DNA of 64,000 bases from Homarus americanus (GCF_018991925.1 NW_024722158.1:8268124-8332123); one strand, 5' to 3'; shown: positions 31,999 through 44,840, numbered from the stretch's first letter. Program-made: numbers and translations. The notes: generated by a model not told the origin, from the letters alone.

Positions 31999-33832
31999 AT
32001 CACAGAGAGTGGCTTGGCTCTGCAAGGGATGACCCAGGTGGAGCTGAGGCACTCTATTTTTCCCTACTTAATGATTTGGAAAAAATAATCAAACACCCTA
32101 CATGCGTTCCTGATCAACACGATCAACTTGCTAACATTCTTGATCTTCGTTTTACCTCTAACCTCTCACACTATTCATACTCAATTTCTGCCCCCTTAGG
32201 GTCTTCTGATCACATTCTTATTTCTATTAAATCAAACTGGGCACAACCACCTCCCCCACCCCCCTCTAAATGTCAACTATGGCACTATCGGAGGGCAAGC
32301 TGGCAATCCTTGCGATAAATCTTCACCGACTTTCCCTGGGATGAATGTTGCTTTTCAACTTGGGACGCCTCGGTATGTGCTGACAGCATTGCTGGGGTTA
32401 TACAGGGTGGTATGAGCGCATTTATCCCATCTTCTACCAAATCTTTCACATTACAATCATGGTTTGATCGCTCCTGCTCTCTTGCACGCAGGGTGAGAGA
32501 TAGGGCATATCGAGCTATGAAACTATCTCCTTCTCCTATTACCCACACCTCTTTCATTACTTCTAGGAATCGTTGTAAAGTTATTCTTCGTAGGGCCAAA
32601 TGGAATTTTATAAAAAGAAAGACCGCTGTCCTGACTAATTCTTCCTCTAGCAAATCTTTCTGGTCCTTAACCAAAAACATCTGTAACAACTTCTGCACTC
32701 CTTCGTTTACTCCTCTCTTCCGACCTGATAACTCTATAGCCAACTCTCCCCCTAACAAAGTCAATCTCTTTGGCACTTTATTCTCCTCTAATTCCACCTT
32801 AGACGATTCCCACTCTATTCCTCCTACCCCTGCTCCCCCTACTGAACCTGTGCACTTTCCTATAATCTCCACTCACAGGGTTGCCGGTGTGTTATCCAGG
32901 TAAGATGTGAGTAAGGAGCATGGACGGGACGGAATACCCCCACGTGTTTTGAGGGAGTGTGCTGAAGCTCTGGCCCCTGTGCTTGCTCACCTCTTTGGCC
33001 TCTGCCTCAAAACCCAAACTTTTCCTTCTTCTTGGAAGCATGCCTTGGTTCAGCCCATCCCAAAGAAGGGTGACCATTATAATCCCTCTAACTATCGCTC
33101 CAGTGCCCTAACTTCATCCCTCAACTAAGATTTTCGAAACTATCTTGAACTCTCATTTTCTCCGTCATCTTGAATGCCATTCTCTTTTGTCGGATCACCA
33201 GTATGGCATTCGCCAGGCGAGATCTACTGGTAATCTGCTCTCCTATTGCACCAATCTTTGGTCAACCTCTCTTAGGGATTATGGGGAAACTGTCGCTGTG
33301 GCCCTCAACATCTCCAAAGCATTTGGCAGGGTATGGCACAAGTCTTTACTTTCTAAACTTCCCTCTTTTGGTTTCTCTCCTCCACTTTGTTTTCTAATCT
33401 CTAGTTTCCTTGAGAACCGATCCATGGTGGTTGTTGTCGAGGGACCGATCTCTCGCTCTTTCTCTGCCAATAGTGGTGTCCCACAAGGTTCTGTTCTTTC
33501 ACCTACTCTCTTCCTTCTTTTTATCAATCATTTACTTCACACTACAACTAATTCTATCCATTCTTACGCTGATGATTCTACTCTTCACGCTTCTTCACAT
33601 TTTCCCCGTCCTCCTAACTCTCAACTAGATCTGTTTCTAGAGCTGCTATCATTACTTCTATCAATGCGGATCTGTGCAGCATCTCTGAATGGGGAGGTAC
33701 AATCTTGGTTAAATTCAATAGTAATAAAACTCAGTATTTACCAATTACACTTTCTAAATTAGATGATCTCCCACCAATTACATTTCAGGATGCTATAATT
33801 CTGCCAAATTCTGAAATAAATATGTTAGGCCT
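31999..33832 (+). mobile_element. Jockey-like LINE, left part
   Basis: Starts mid-endonuclease (LANILDLRFTSNLSHYS then PLGSSDHILISI, the SDH motif), then [90 protein letters not shown]. The ORF is broken by frameshifts (about 32320, 32900, 33125) and the 5' part is missing. It is continued at 36221 after a solo LTR. The endonuclease SDH and YADD residues remain readable. Confidence 0.88.
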
Positions 33833-35242
33833 TGTAATGACCACGGTCATACACGTCAGTTAACATAAAATTAGCCGATTCATATTACACTCAATAGCCC
33901 ACAAAACATGTAGCTATGCTTTCTTATTGAAGTTCCCCATCTGAAGAGTCCATTTTCTCAGCGCTTCAGGACGCCTGAGTCTGCTGTTTTCCCTCAATCG
34001 TGAATGTTAATGTGTGTTCCACGCCGCCATATTAATTCAGTTTAACTTTGTCAATTTTGTGAATATCAGTGTTCATGTTTTAACATAGTAACTTCTGTGC
34101 CAATTAAGTCGAGTAACGTAGAGATTTAGATTTCGTCTGGACCGTTGCCAGACGTATGTTTGTTTAGTGAAGTTAAATATTCACTCCCTCTGTGATTTCT
34201 CCTCCACGTCTCCAGTGTGTTGAGCTGAATACTCATCGGCTACCGTGGGTCGGTAGCCGGGTTGGACGATGCCGTTAATTCGACAGGATCAAACTGTGAA
34301 GTCCTGCAAATCAGGCCCCAGCTCCCTTGGCGTGTGTCGGTCTACAACCGACCCCCTAACAGCGATCTTCATTTGTTATGGAGACACCTGGGATATATAC
34401 CCTGGGGCACTCCTCACAGTTACATGGGCCTAAGTATTATTGTATCTTGACTGAGGGATTAACTAACAGAAATATGGAAATCCCAGGTTAAGTAGTGAAC
34501 CCATAAATGTTGATATTACCAGGAAATATGTTATGTGAGTTGAGTACATGAACTGAAGGAAAAGTATCATGTTCATGCCGATAGAACGTGATGTTATAAG
34601 TTGATTTGGGATAGTGTCAAGTGTGTCATATTATCCACTTGCAGTAACAATGGAATAATATATTGATTGTTAAATGTTGTAACCAAGAATTGAAGATATA
34701 GTTTGTTACTTATAAAGGTAAGACCTGCGGGTCCAGTGTTATTGACAGTGTGTAGTAATTTCTAAATCTTACTTGTCAAAGAAACAATACAACAGTTGTC
34801 TAATGAAGTAATGAGTAATAGTTGGTGAATGGTATAATAAGTACTTGGAGTTGTTTAATGATATAATAAGTACTTGAAGTGTTTAATGAATTAATAAGCA
34901 ATTGTGGGTCTATTTGATCAATGGTACAGTAAGACCTGAGAGTCCAGTTTTGTCTGGGTGAATTTAAGTCACATCATATTCACTCACTGTGTTAATAAAT
35001 ATTGAATTAGTTATCTACGAGTATCACCACTCTACTCCTTCTAAACATTGGTTCCCAGAAAATAATACTTACTCACGTGCCTATACATCTACCACACTAC
35101 CCAAAAGCTTTCCATGAGTCATGTTACATACTAAAAAGCTGGGTGGTGGCATTTACCCTTTGTAAGTATAATAAGTGTTGTACTAAGAATAACATGGTTC
35201 CCCAGACTAGCCCATGTATGAGAATATAAGTAAAACAGAGTA

Positions 35243-35898
35243 CAGTAAAAGTCCAAAAATCCGGATGCCAGAAATCCGGACCACCCGAGAATCCGAACTA
35301 TTCGAAAACTCAAATTTTTTAACTTTATTTTTTTTTTTAATTTAGCTGGCTTTTGTGTGTATGTGTGCATGCGTGAGCGCGACAGCTGCACAGCGGCAAC
35401 AAGCGACCACAAGGTCGCCACTTTAAAAAAAGCAATCAAACTGTGATAACGTATGTAATTTTGAGTCCTACTGTTTCCATTTCAGAGTACTGTACAAGCC
35501 CATAATAATGGCTCCTAAAGTAGATAAACTTTGTTATGTGAAGAGAAGAAGAACACGTTGAAATTGAGTGACAAACTTGAAATAATTAAGAAACTAGAAC
35601 GTGGTGTGAGCAATACTATTCTAATGGAAACATATGACATTGGAAAGTCTACAATTTATGATATAAAAAAGGCAAAGAATAAAATTTTTGAATTCACAGC
35701 TTTATCTTTAAAACTGCTCGTTTTGATAAATGAAGCATGCTATATTTGCTAATGAATAAACTATCAAAATGTACCTGTTCATCTCTTCTTTATTCCTCCT
35801 TAAATTTGAATTTTAAAAGTACTGCCTGAGAATCCGGAAAATCCAAAAATCCGGACCGACCCAATCCCCAAGCAGTCCGGATTTTTGGACTTCTACTG
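35243..35898 (+). mobile_element. Tigger-like DNA transposon fragment with HTH domain
   Basis: TA-flanked; left CAGTAAAAGTCCAAAAATCC and right GGATTTTTGGACTTCTACTG form a perfect-looking terminal inverted repeat. 656 bp, inserted in the solo LTR. The interior keeps the start of a transposase. Confidence 0.92.
35509..35752 (+). pseudogene. Tigger/jerky-type transposase N-terminus (CENP-B-like HTH)
   Basis: MAPKVDKLCYVK at 35509, then after a frameshift NTLKLSDKLEIIKKLERGVS and YDIGKSTIYDIKKAKNKI. This is the first helix-turn-helix of pogo/Tigger and jerky proteins, which binds the element ends. The rest (second HTH and DDE domain) is deleted; the frame ends at 35752. Confidence 0.8.
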
Positions 35899-36220
35899 TA
35901 AATACTTCAGAAAGGTAAGTACATATAAATTTAGAAAATATAATATACAGTATATGAAAAGAAATGGAAGACTTGGAAAGTATAAGAAAAGACAGATAAG
36001 ACATGTAAGTAAATTGTGGAACTAAAGACAGCCTAGAAATTATTAAATAACTACACCATGAAGGTTTAATCTAAAGAACATAAGTAACTAAGGAAAGAAT
36101 TACTTATATAAGAATATAAGCAAGAATATAAAATACATTTATAAATAAAGACTTGAAGAATAATAACAGAAAACAATATCTGGAGAGTAAATTATAAAGA
36201 GAAAGAAATGGCCCGTTACA

Positions 36221-36900
36221 GCCTCACCATTTCTCCAATATGTCCTGGAAATCACACATCCTTAATATAGCTAAAGCTGCCTCCCAAAAATTGGGAATGC
36301 TGTACAGATGCCGTAGCTCCTTCACTACTGAGCAGTTGCTCCACGTATATAAGAGATTCATTTGTCCTAACTTGGAGTACTGTTCTCATATCTGGGGTGG
36401 CTCTTCTGTCCAACTGTTAGTTAGGGTGGATTCAAAGGCATTTCGTCTTATTAACTCTCCTCCTTTAGTCGAAAATCTCTCTTCCCTTTCTCTTCACCGC
36501 AATGTAGCTTCACTCTCTCTCTTTTACAGGTACTTTAACGGGCAATGTTCGGTGGATTTGACATCCTGTGTACCGCCGGCAAGGCCGTGGGCCCATAACA
36601 AACGTCATGCCCGCAGTACCCACCGTTTCTCTGTGGATGTCGGTCACACGAGAATAACTCGTTAAAAGTACCTCCTTCTTTCCTCACACAGCCAAACTGT
36701 GGAATGCTCTGCCTCCTTCTGTGTTTCCATACTTATACAATCTGTCTCACTTTACAAAGCTGGTTTTCCGGCATCTCCATGGTGTTGATTAACACAGTGT
36801 ACAGTGTAACCTTTTTCTTCTCTATTTTCAGTTTCCTTCTGTTCCTATTTCCCCCACCCCCCCAACAGGCCCCGTTGTGGGTCATTTGACCTGTGCCCGA
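36221..36900 (+). mobile_element. Jockey-like LINE, right part (ORF2 C-terminus and 3' UTR)
   Basis: Continues the LINE broken at 33832: NMSWKSHILNIAKAASQKLG then LEYCSHIWGGSS, FRLINSPPLVENLSSLSLHR, and NALPPSVFPYLYNLSHFTKL at about 36700. The 3' UTR has the CCCCACCCCC tract and GACCTGTGCCCGAGTGGGCT. The break falls on a 4-bp duplication (GCCT), so both halves are one insertion target. Confidence 0.88.
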
Positions 36901-38146
36901 GTGGGCTAATTCCAGTAGAAAAAACCCAGAATAAAGTACTGTACCCTGTACAGTATTTAATAAGAGGCAACAACTTTTTAGGTCAATTGATAGTATCACA
37001 CCGGACTTTATTTTTATATTAAAAATTGCTTTTTCCCTTTGGTTTTTGATGAGTTTCGAATGAATTTGACATCCGTTTCCTCCGGAAATCACTTCTTTTT
37101 TTTGTTTTTGTTTTTTTAGATACCCCCTCCCCAACAATCATAGCGGAAAAAGTTGGATTTTCTTTCTTTTTTGAATAAATCAAATAAATAAAATACTAAC
37201 CAACCAACAAAACCTAACCTAACCCTCCATTCTTCATGCCCCCACATCTTACCTTAATCTGTAAAACTATTGTGACACCACCAAACATGCTGTTCTTCGG
37301 GCAGTGTACACTGGTTATTACACTTTGGACAAAGAACTATATTCGGTAATACATGTACACCGCATTTTCTAAAAAAAAGAAATTGCCTCACTATTTTTCT
37401 GGTGTAACTCTGCAAAGGGAGCAAAATAATCATTCTCACAATGTCGGCACAGCTCGTCCAACTCAAATCTCAGCTCCTGACCCACCCACTCATTGTTCAG
37501 AGGCTATAAAAAAAAAAAAATCTTGCCCAATTAAAATACTCCTATCGCTATAGCCAATAAGAAACTTCCACTTCACCAGTCCCCCACATGCGCTGTAGAC
37601 GCTTAAGAAGCGAACATGGAGGTCTGGAGCGATGCGTGAGTGGGTGTCAGACATACTCCACCAGATGTAAACAGGACATGGCGACACTTGTGAATGAGCA
37701 AAAGTAATAATATTGAAAAATTAATATCTCGGTTATCCTTAATTTCCGCTGGAAATATCATAGAAGTGTCTAAACATTATGAAACACATATTAATAACAA
37801 CAAAATAAAGTCCGGAGTAAAATTATAAATTCACCACTTTTTATACTGTTACTGTACTGTATTTTTTTTTTTTTTTAATTTATCGTTTTTATACATTTAG
37901 TACATTCACTGTAGGCTGAAGTAGCATTCATAATTTTTGCATTATTATTGAAAAATTAAACAATAACCATGACCCCGAGGAAAGTGTTTGGTATACATAA
38001 GGGTGATGAGATGGTGAACCCTAAGACCATATCAGTGAACTAAAAGTAAGAATACAGTACTGTACTTTACGTACGTTACTTTTTCAAATTAATTTTAATT
38101 AAAAAACATGTATTTCTTCCATAAAACTTAGATACATTGGTGTTGT
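36901..38146. other. Intron 4, no recognised gene; CCTAA motif
   Basis: A short (CCTAA)-type run at 37211-37225 (AACCTAACCTAACCC) resembles the arthropod TTAGG telomere repeat. There are poly-A/T runs at 37500 and 37860. The sequence before 38146 may be the interior of a Tigger-like element whose right end is at 40605-40697. Confidence 0.45.
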
Positions 38147-40381
38147 TGTAATGACCACGGTCGTACACGTCAGTTAACGCCAAAATCAAATGATTCATAT
38201 TACGCTCAATAGCCCACAAAACATGTACCTCTACTTTTATTTTGAGTCCTCCACCTGAGGAGTCCGTTTTCTCAACACTTCAAGACGCCTCAGTCCTCCG
38301 TTATCCCATTTTCTCTGACTTACTGAAACCAACCTCTCTATATAATGAATTTGAATGTGAGAGAGAACACCTTTGTTTTGAGTCAACTTAGATATGTCTG
38401 TTTACAGTTGGAACATTCAAGATCCATTGTGAGTGGTGTTGAACGCTTCAACTGTCCTTATTGTTAGTAAGACGTGTCAAGTAAGCGAGTGTTGAGTTTG
38501 CCAGTTAGAGTGGCGTATTTTAGGTCGTCCGTGGGGATAACCATGGGTTTCTGATCGCTACTGAAGTTATATTGTTTTGTCGCCCCGACATCAGAGAATC
38601 TGATGTTCATAGTTTAGTTAGTGTCAGTTGTCTATTTAAGAAAGTTATTGATCTTCTGAACAGTTCCTGTCAAACTCAAAATTCTCCAAGATTTAACGGC
38701 CGTTTGACCGGGGATGTGGTTTGCGGGCAGGTCAATAGAGTTGCGAACGCATATATAACTTCAATTCACCTCATTACTGACAAACTCAATCTCTGATTAA
38801 ATCATAAACATAGATGTAGAAAATTAGCCTGATCTGTGACACTGACGGTCACAGCTAGGTGTCCAACGACTACTGTGAATAGAGGGTATATTGTTAGTGA
38901 AATTAGTCTTTCTAGTAGGAATATGCCCTCAGGCCCGTATATATGCAGGCGCGCGAGGAAAAATTACTCCCTCTGTGATTTCTCCTCCACGTCTACAGGT
39001 ATGTTCACGTGTGTTCCACGCCGCTATATTAACTCAGTTTAACTTAGTCATTTTTGCGAATATCAGTGTTCATGTTTTAACATAGTACTTTCAGTGCCAA
39101 TTAAGTCAAGTAAAGTAGAGCTCTAGCTATCGTCTGAACCGGTGCCAGACGTATGTTTTGTATAGTGAAGTTAAATATTCACTCCCTCTGTGATTTCTCC
39201 TCCACGTCTACAGACGCTGTTGTGGGGGTTAGCAACACTCCTGAGGTTCGGGAGCCGCCTATGGGCACGATGTCTCTCGAAAGACGTCTTTAAGGTGGCG
39301 AGATTAGAATCCCAGGGCGAGATTCCTTGGCAGACGCCACGGCCCACCGCCACGAGTCAACTTTTCCCGGGCCAGGCGCTCCGAGCTAGCGAGCGAGCCT
39401 GTAAACAACTCTGGCCCACTGAATCCGTCATATGATCATGGTCTATCTACTGTTCTTGGTTATATGTATGGAGCCGGATTAATATCCATGCTTAGGGATG
39501 ACTAGCAGAAATATAGTCATCCCAGGTTAAGTATTGAACCCCTGAATGAGAGTTCAAGGTACCAGGTGGTTCCTTGTGAAATGATAAGAAGTATGGTATG
39601 TTACTAATTGTGGAACTGCCCAGTGTGTTATGTATTCAGCTGTAGTACCCATGAAAGAATAACCTGAGAGTATCATGCTCTAATCAAGAAGTGGAGAGGT
39701 AATTTGTTACTTGTTAAAGTAAGACCTGAGGGTCCAGTGATGGCTTGTGAATAATAGTACGGAATCTCATGTATCAAGGTAATGATATCCCAATTGTCTA
39801 ATAAAGTAATGAGTATTTGGAGGTGTTGAATGAGGTAATAAGCTCTTGAAGTGTTTGATGATTTAATAAGTTAAATGCGGTTCTGTTTAGCCTGAGTGAA
39901 TTTAAGATGCATCTTCTCCACTCACTTGTTAATAAATATTGAATTAGTAAACTACGAGTATCACCACTCTACTCCTTCTACACATTGGTTCCCAGAAAAT
40001 AATACTTACTCACGTGCCTAGACATCTACCACACTACCCAACAACTTTCCATGAGTTAGGTTATATAATGAAAAGTCTGGGTGGTGGCAGCTACCCTTTG
40101 TAAGTATAAAAAGTGTTGTACAAGGATAACATGGTTCCCCAGACTAACCCATGTATAAGAAAGACATAAAACAAAGTATACTTCCGAAAGGTAAGAACAT
40201 TGAAACTGAGAATATAATATATATATATGAAAGGAAATGACAAGGAAGAACATTGACTTGGAAAACATAAGCAGAGAAGCATAAGAGTTACTTATATAAG
40301 AATATATAAGAATATAAGGTATATAGAGATAAAGAACATATCAGAATATGAGCAAGAATACATAAGAATAAGAATACATAA

Positions 40382-40428
<47 letters not shown>

Positions 40429-40577
40429 AAGAATTGAAGAAGGATAAGTATATAAAACAGGGTACTCATTGGAAAGAGTACTACACAGAACATATAAGTA
40501 TATGAATAAATAGAATACTAACAGAAAAGAATAGCTGGATGGTAAATTATTGAAAAGAGAAAACTTGGCCCGTTACA
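38147..40577 (+). mobile_element. Long solo LTR (2.4 kb), copy 2
   Basis: TGTAATGACCACGGTCGTAC at left, TTGGCCCGTTACA at right, with target duplication TTGT at 38143-38146 and 40578-40581. Collinear with the copy at 33833. Differences: a local tandem duplication bounded by CTCCCTCTGTGATTTCTCC (about 38967 and 39180) and an AT microsatellite at 40383-40425. No protein. Confidence 0.8.
40383..40425. repeat. (TA)n microsatellite
   Basis: Uninterrupted alternating TA of about 43 bp within solo LTR copy 2. Confidence 0.97.
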
Positions 40578-40581
40578 TTGT

Positions 40582-40697
40582 GCTCTTTTTTTGTTTAAAA
40601 TGGCGATCTTTTTGGAAAAATTTGATCTAAGGTGGACAACCTCTTATACCGGACACCCCTTCCCCCCAATTAGTCCGCCTTAGTGAGGTTTTACCAT
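40582..40697 (-). mobile_element. Tigger-like right terminus
   Basis: Ends AGTCCGCCTTAGTGAGGTTTTAC, the complement of a CAGTAAAACCTCACTAAGG-type terminus. Its last bases are replaced by the adjoining family A MITE. Solo LTR copy 2 appears to have inserted in this element. Confidence 0.55.
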
Positions 40698-40698
40698 A

Positions 40699-41008
40699 CA
40701 GCTCCTCCCTGACTTACAACCTACCCGACTTACGACCACCCGCACTTATGACTTGCCTCAGTCGTACCAAAATTTTGTCAAATTAAGTATTTTCGAGTCC
40801 CAACGTCAGTACACAGAAAAATTTTTTGTTTGTAATTCACTTTACAAGGGCTAGCAAGCATAAAAGTGAGAGTTTTGTGGTGCTGAGAAGAGAAAAGAGA
40901 CCCATTTTAGATTTTCTATGTATTATTTAAGCATTTTCGACTTACGACCATTTCGACTTACGACCTGGATTTGTTTCCCTAACCCCGTCGTAAGTCGGGG
41001 AGGAGCTG
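40699..41008. mobile_element. TA-flanked MITE, family A copy 4
   Basis: TA-CAGCTCCTCCCTGACTTAC at left, GTCGTAAGTCGGGGAGGAGC(TG)-TA at right, shared core. It lies 130 bp inside intron 4 from exon 4. Confidence 0.92.
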
Positions 41009-41137
41009 TATTAGCTTTATATGAGAGAAACTATTTAGCCTAATCTGAAGGATACAAATTACTGTTTAAAACATATAAAGCACCTGTGCAGTACATTACA
41101 TTATAAAAAAAAACTAATGCTTGGAAATACTTCTTAC

Positions 41138-41288
41138 CTGTCCTAAAGATTATCACAGTCCTTCCAAGGCGGTCAGGTGTTGGGAGAACAGTTTGCATCT
41201 GCAGAGGCCACACATGCTCCAGTGCAGAAGGGTATAATTCAATGTACATATCAGCATTCTCCTGTCGTGCTCGATAATAACTGCGTAT
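41138..41288 (-). CDS. CRAL-TRIO gene exon 4 (end of N domain, start of lipid-binding domain)
   Basis: 151 nt; acceptor TTTACATTCCAG, donor GTAAGAAG, phase 0 in and phase 1 out. It codes IRSYYRARQENADMYIELYP, then a linker, then RLGRTVIIFRTG. The last is the G-R-x-V-x-x-x-R strand that opens the CRAL-TRIO lipid-binding fold. It corresponds to the segment before the ligand pocket in alpha-TTP. The downstream intron is 28 kb. Confidence 0.95.
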
Positions 41289-42987
41289 CTGGAATGTAAA
41301 TGCTGTTCTGTATTTGTCCTGCTCCACTGCAATGCAACTCTACATCACATCATTACCCAAATTTCCTACATTGTGCTGCAGATAGGTTATTCCACTAACC
41401 CATGAGATGACTGGTAAAGCGGAACCCAGTTTAAAACTAGTAGGTGCCTGGCCAAATAGACCACAGGCCATATAAAAGCCAGTCCTACTATGCCTCAACT
41501 TTAAGTACTGTCTTAATACTGGGGCCAAATACCGTACTAGTGGATACCTCTCTTAATGTCAGGTCAAGTATGGACCATCTGATCCGTAACTTCATTTATA
41601 GTAGAGTACAGTAGTCCCCTTAACGATTTGTTTTTCATCTTACATATCTTATACTTCAGGATCATGATTTCTTTTAATTATACAATACTGAAGAAAAATA
41701 TATTATCAATATTAAGGTGCACAGTGTGTTTAACCACTCTAGGAAAGTTTTTAAATTTTTAATTATTCGTTCAAGTCTTTTCCTCTTATGGGGTAAAGTG
41801 GTCAGACAGGTGTTGAGCTCCTGATTCTTAGTATTCAGCAGCAAGAAATTAGTCCACTGCAGAGATGTTCCAACTATAGCAAGAATATCAGAGTGAATGA
41901 TTTTCAGATTTGGGATAAAACCCATTTTTGAGACATGTATGATTCTGGACCTTTTTTTTCACTTTTACAATACAGTACCATCCTTGGTATAAGGCAGGGT
42001 GGCTGGGTATGCACTAATTCCCCGATTCTTTGCATTCTGTAGTTATTAGGTTACCCTTAATCCCTTGATAGGATGCTAGCTTTCCATAACTGGTAAGCAC
42101 ACCTCACAAGTGTACAGTACAATACTTCTTATACTACCATACTAAATGTGCAAGGGGGTTTGTGTACAGAGAGAGAAACCAATCCTTCACTTACCATGAC
42201 TGCTATGCAAGAATCCTATTAAGGTAGGTCTTCTTATCTATACTAATGAAGTGTATACACTGGGAAATAATGGGAAACTCAAATACGAATATCTTATCAT
42301 AAGATTGGCCCTTTACATCAATTTTCTATTGCCCTGCCATATATTTTTTCCCACTACAGTGCAGGGTAACCAGAATCATGGGCAACAATACTACTTCATT
42401 TACTAGCAATTATTCTCTCTAACTGCCACAACATATATGTTCTCCTATGGTGTTCATGTTCCTCAAAGGACCTAAAACCTCATTAGGTAGATCTATCTAA
42501 TTAACAGGGTGTCTCATTATGCCTGCACCATAGGAAGATTAATGTTCTTCTCTTTCATTCTTTTACAGTGAAGGTTGGGGTGATGAGAGCAACTGAATGG
42601 CCATAGATATCCTGTTTTTTCCTGAACAGACAGCTCTAACCTATGTGTAGTAAACACCTTATCTTTATTATTATATTTTTCAGGGGCCATCATGTTTTCC
42701 CAAATATTGTTTATAACCAATGTTTTTTTTTAAGGATATATATGATAATTTATCCTGTAACCCAGCAGGACTCTACTTACTACAGTAGTGTATGATGCCC
42801 CATGAGTCAGTGGATATGGGTATAAAGATTAGTTCCAGCTTGCCAAGTCATTTAATTCATTGCTACTGCTTAGCTTAATAAAAAGAAAAAATAACTTTTT
42901 CATGACATGAAAGTTACTAGAACACCACCACACGATACTTAGTACTGACTAGAACAAAATAAATGTAAATTGATCCCTCTCACTCAC
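41289..42987. other. Intron 3
   Basis: 1.7 kb, AT-rich. A possible Tigger-like terminus CAGTAGTCCCCTTAACG lies at about 41609, without a partner. No gene. Confidence 0.5.
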
Positions 42988-43093
42988 CATAGCCATTGCC
43001 TTATCATAGTCAAACTTCCGTGCTCTCAAGAAAGCAAGCAGGAATGGCTTGTCTAGGCGTGAGCGTAATCCTGGCTCTGCTTCAACCATCTCC
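42988..43093 (-). CDS. CRAL-TRIO gene exon 3 (CRAL_TRIO_N domain core)
   Basis: 106 nt; acceptor TTTGGTTCACAG, donor GTGAGTGAG. It codes EMVEAEPGLRSRLDKPFLLA then FLRARKFDYDKAMAM (about residues 142-176). The F-L-R-A-R-K-F-D motif followed by a helix is diagnostic of the CRAL_TRIO_N helical domain. The split Arg codon (AG from exon 2, G here) restores the frame exactly. The exon is too short and lacks an internal start, so it is invisible to simple ORF calling. Confidence 0.95.
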
Positions 43094-43225
43094 CTGTGAA
43101 CCAAATCATCAGATTAATATCTACTTGTTACTGCACTTACAGATAAACTATTTTTCTACACAGATTCATTCACAAATAATTCAAGTTTTAACACAATAAA
43201 TTGCACAATGCTTAATAGTCTATAC

Positions 43226-43417
43226 CAGGGGTCACCAAACTTTTTTCACAGTGGGCCGGATAACTGAAAGAATGACGAGCGCGGGCCGCATAATCATTCT
43301 GTTCAATACTTGCAAGCCAGAACGAAAGCTCTGGTAACGTCAGAGCGTAGGCGGAGCTACCACGAGCCGGGGAAGGACTTGGGATCCGGCCCGCGGGCCG
43401 TAGTTTGGTGACCCCTG
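43226..43417. mobile_element. hAT-type MITE
   Basis: 192 bp, ends CAGGGGTCACCAAACTTTTT and AGTTTGGTGACCCCTG (inverted), with an exact 8-bp target duplication GTCTATAC at 43218-43225 and 43418-43425. The interior is GC-rich (GGGCCGG, GCGGGCC). Classic hAT structure; intron 2. Confidence 0.97.
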
Positions 43418-43861
43418 GTCTATACCTTCCTTCAAATATGAAATGTTGCCTTTAAAATAATGTAAATAAAGTTGGGTATTACCAAAATGTATTTCAAGAG
43501 GTAACTTAAATAAAGAGTAAAACCATCTGAAGATATTCAATCATTGTGAATCACTAAAACAGCAAACAAAAATATTATGTACAGCAGCTAAAACAACTAG
43601 CCGTGTATATTTTGTGGGAAAGAATATGAGACCATGGACGATAAATATTGGTATACGAAGTGCTGTCACTAGTCACACGTAAAATTTTGGAGCATATCGA
43701 CCCCCACCTTCACAGATAGTTGTTTTAGCTACTGTACGACCTAATACTGTACAGCCTTTTCATCACACATGTTGGGATCCCTGATGGATATAACTTCTCT
43801 TTAAAGAATATAATCTCCCTCACATAACTGGAGTTTATTAAATACAGTAATTCTAACCCCT

Positions 43862-44840
43862 CGGAGTTATTGTTGATGAGAAACTTAACTGGAGAAACCA
43901 CATACAAGCCATTCACAGTAAAATCAATAAACAGTGTGGCATCATGTATCACACTCGACATTCACTCACTCTTACAGCAATGAAAGAAATCTATCATGAT
44001 CTTGTTTACCAACACCTGATACACTGTCACACACTATGGGGGACCTCTGGCTCTTCAAAAACACAATCTCTGGTTACTGCACAAAAGAGAGTTGTACGGA
44101 CAATGACCTACTTGAATAAAAAACAGATCACACAATCGAAAAATTTGCTATATTGAAATTTTTAAAATTCGAGGATATTAACACTTACTGCTGTGCCCTC
44201 TTTGTTTACAATTCTATCAATCACTTGCTTGACAATAATTATTTCCAGTTTCGGAATAATCAGAGATACAACTTAAGGCACCCAGAGCTACTAAGACCAC
44301 CCCCCATGTGCTCCTCTCAGTCCCAGACCTCCATAAAATATCATGGTATGAAGGTGTGGAACAACTTACCCCCACACATCCGAGCAAAGACTACGCTTCC
44401 TTCCTTTAAATCATCTCTAAAAAAATATCTATTGTCGAAGTATTAATATTTCTTGTAACACTTACTATATTTACAGTACCTGCTTTTATTGTACCATCAA
44501 AACCGTTTTATCGGAAATTATCATGTAAATAGTTAAGTAATTACCATTGCAATAAACATAATTGCCAACTAGACATAATCCTGAAAGCTCTGTCCTCTTG
44601 TTCAACCTTATTACTGTACAACCCATGTTGTACTGCTCCCCCATTACCGGTATACTTATGTTTTTCAATTCCACTGTAATTTATATGTACAGGGAGTATA
44701 CGTGTATGTGTATGTATGTGTGTGTATATGTATATTTATGTGTATATATGTAAATGTATGTATGTATAAATTAATAAATAAATAAAAATAAATAAATAAA
44801 TAAATAAATAAAAAATAAAAATAATAAAATAAATAAATAT
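43862..44840 (+). mobile_element. LINE 3' fragment (RT C-terminus) with A-rich tail
   Basis: Reads VIVDEKLNWRNHIQAIHSKI-type sequence (43869-), then LTLTAMKEIYHDLVYQHLIH, then after a shift FEDINTYCCALFVYNSINHL, NNQRYNLRHPELLRPPP and YHGMKVWNNLPPHI. This is the C-terminal region of a non-LTR RT. It ends in GT/AT microsatellites and an (AAAT)n tail (44768-44840). 5' truncated. Confidence 0.85.

Larger units (their letters stand above)
33833..36220 (+). mobile_element. Long solo LTR (2.4 kb), copy 1
   Basis: Begins TGTAATGACCACGGTC and ends TGGCCCGTTACA, with TG...CA and a TGTAA/TTACA terminal inverted match. Target duplication GCCT at 33829-33832 and 36221-36224. Collinear with 38147-40577. 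It carries a nested Tigger-like element (35243-35898). No protein is encoded. I interpret it as a solo LTR because only one repeat lies between the target duplications, but a non-LTR origin is not excluded. Confidence 0.78.
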
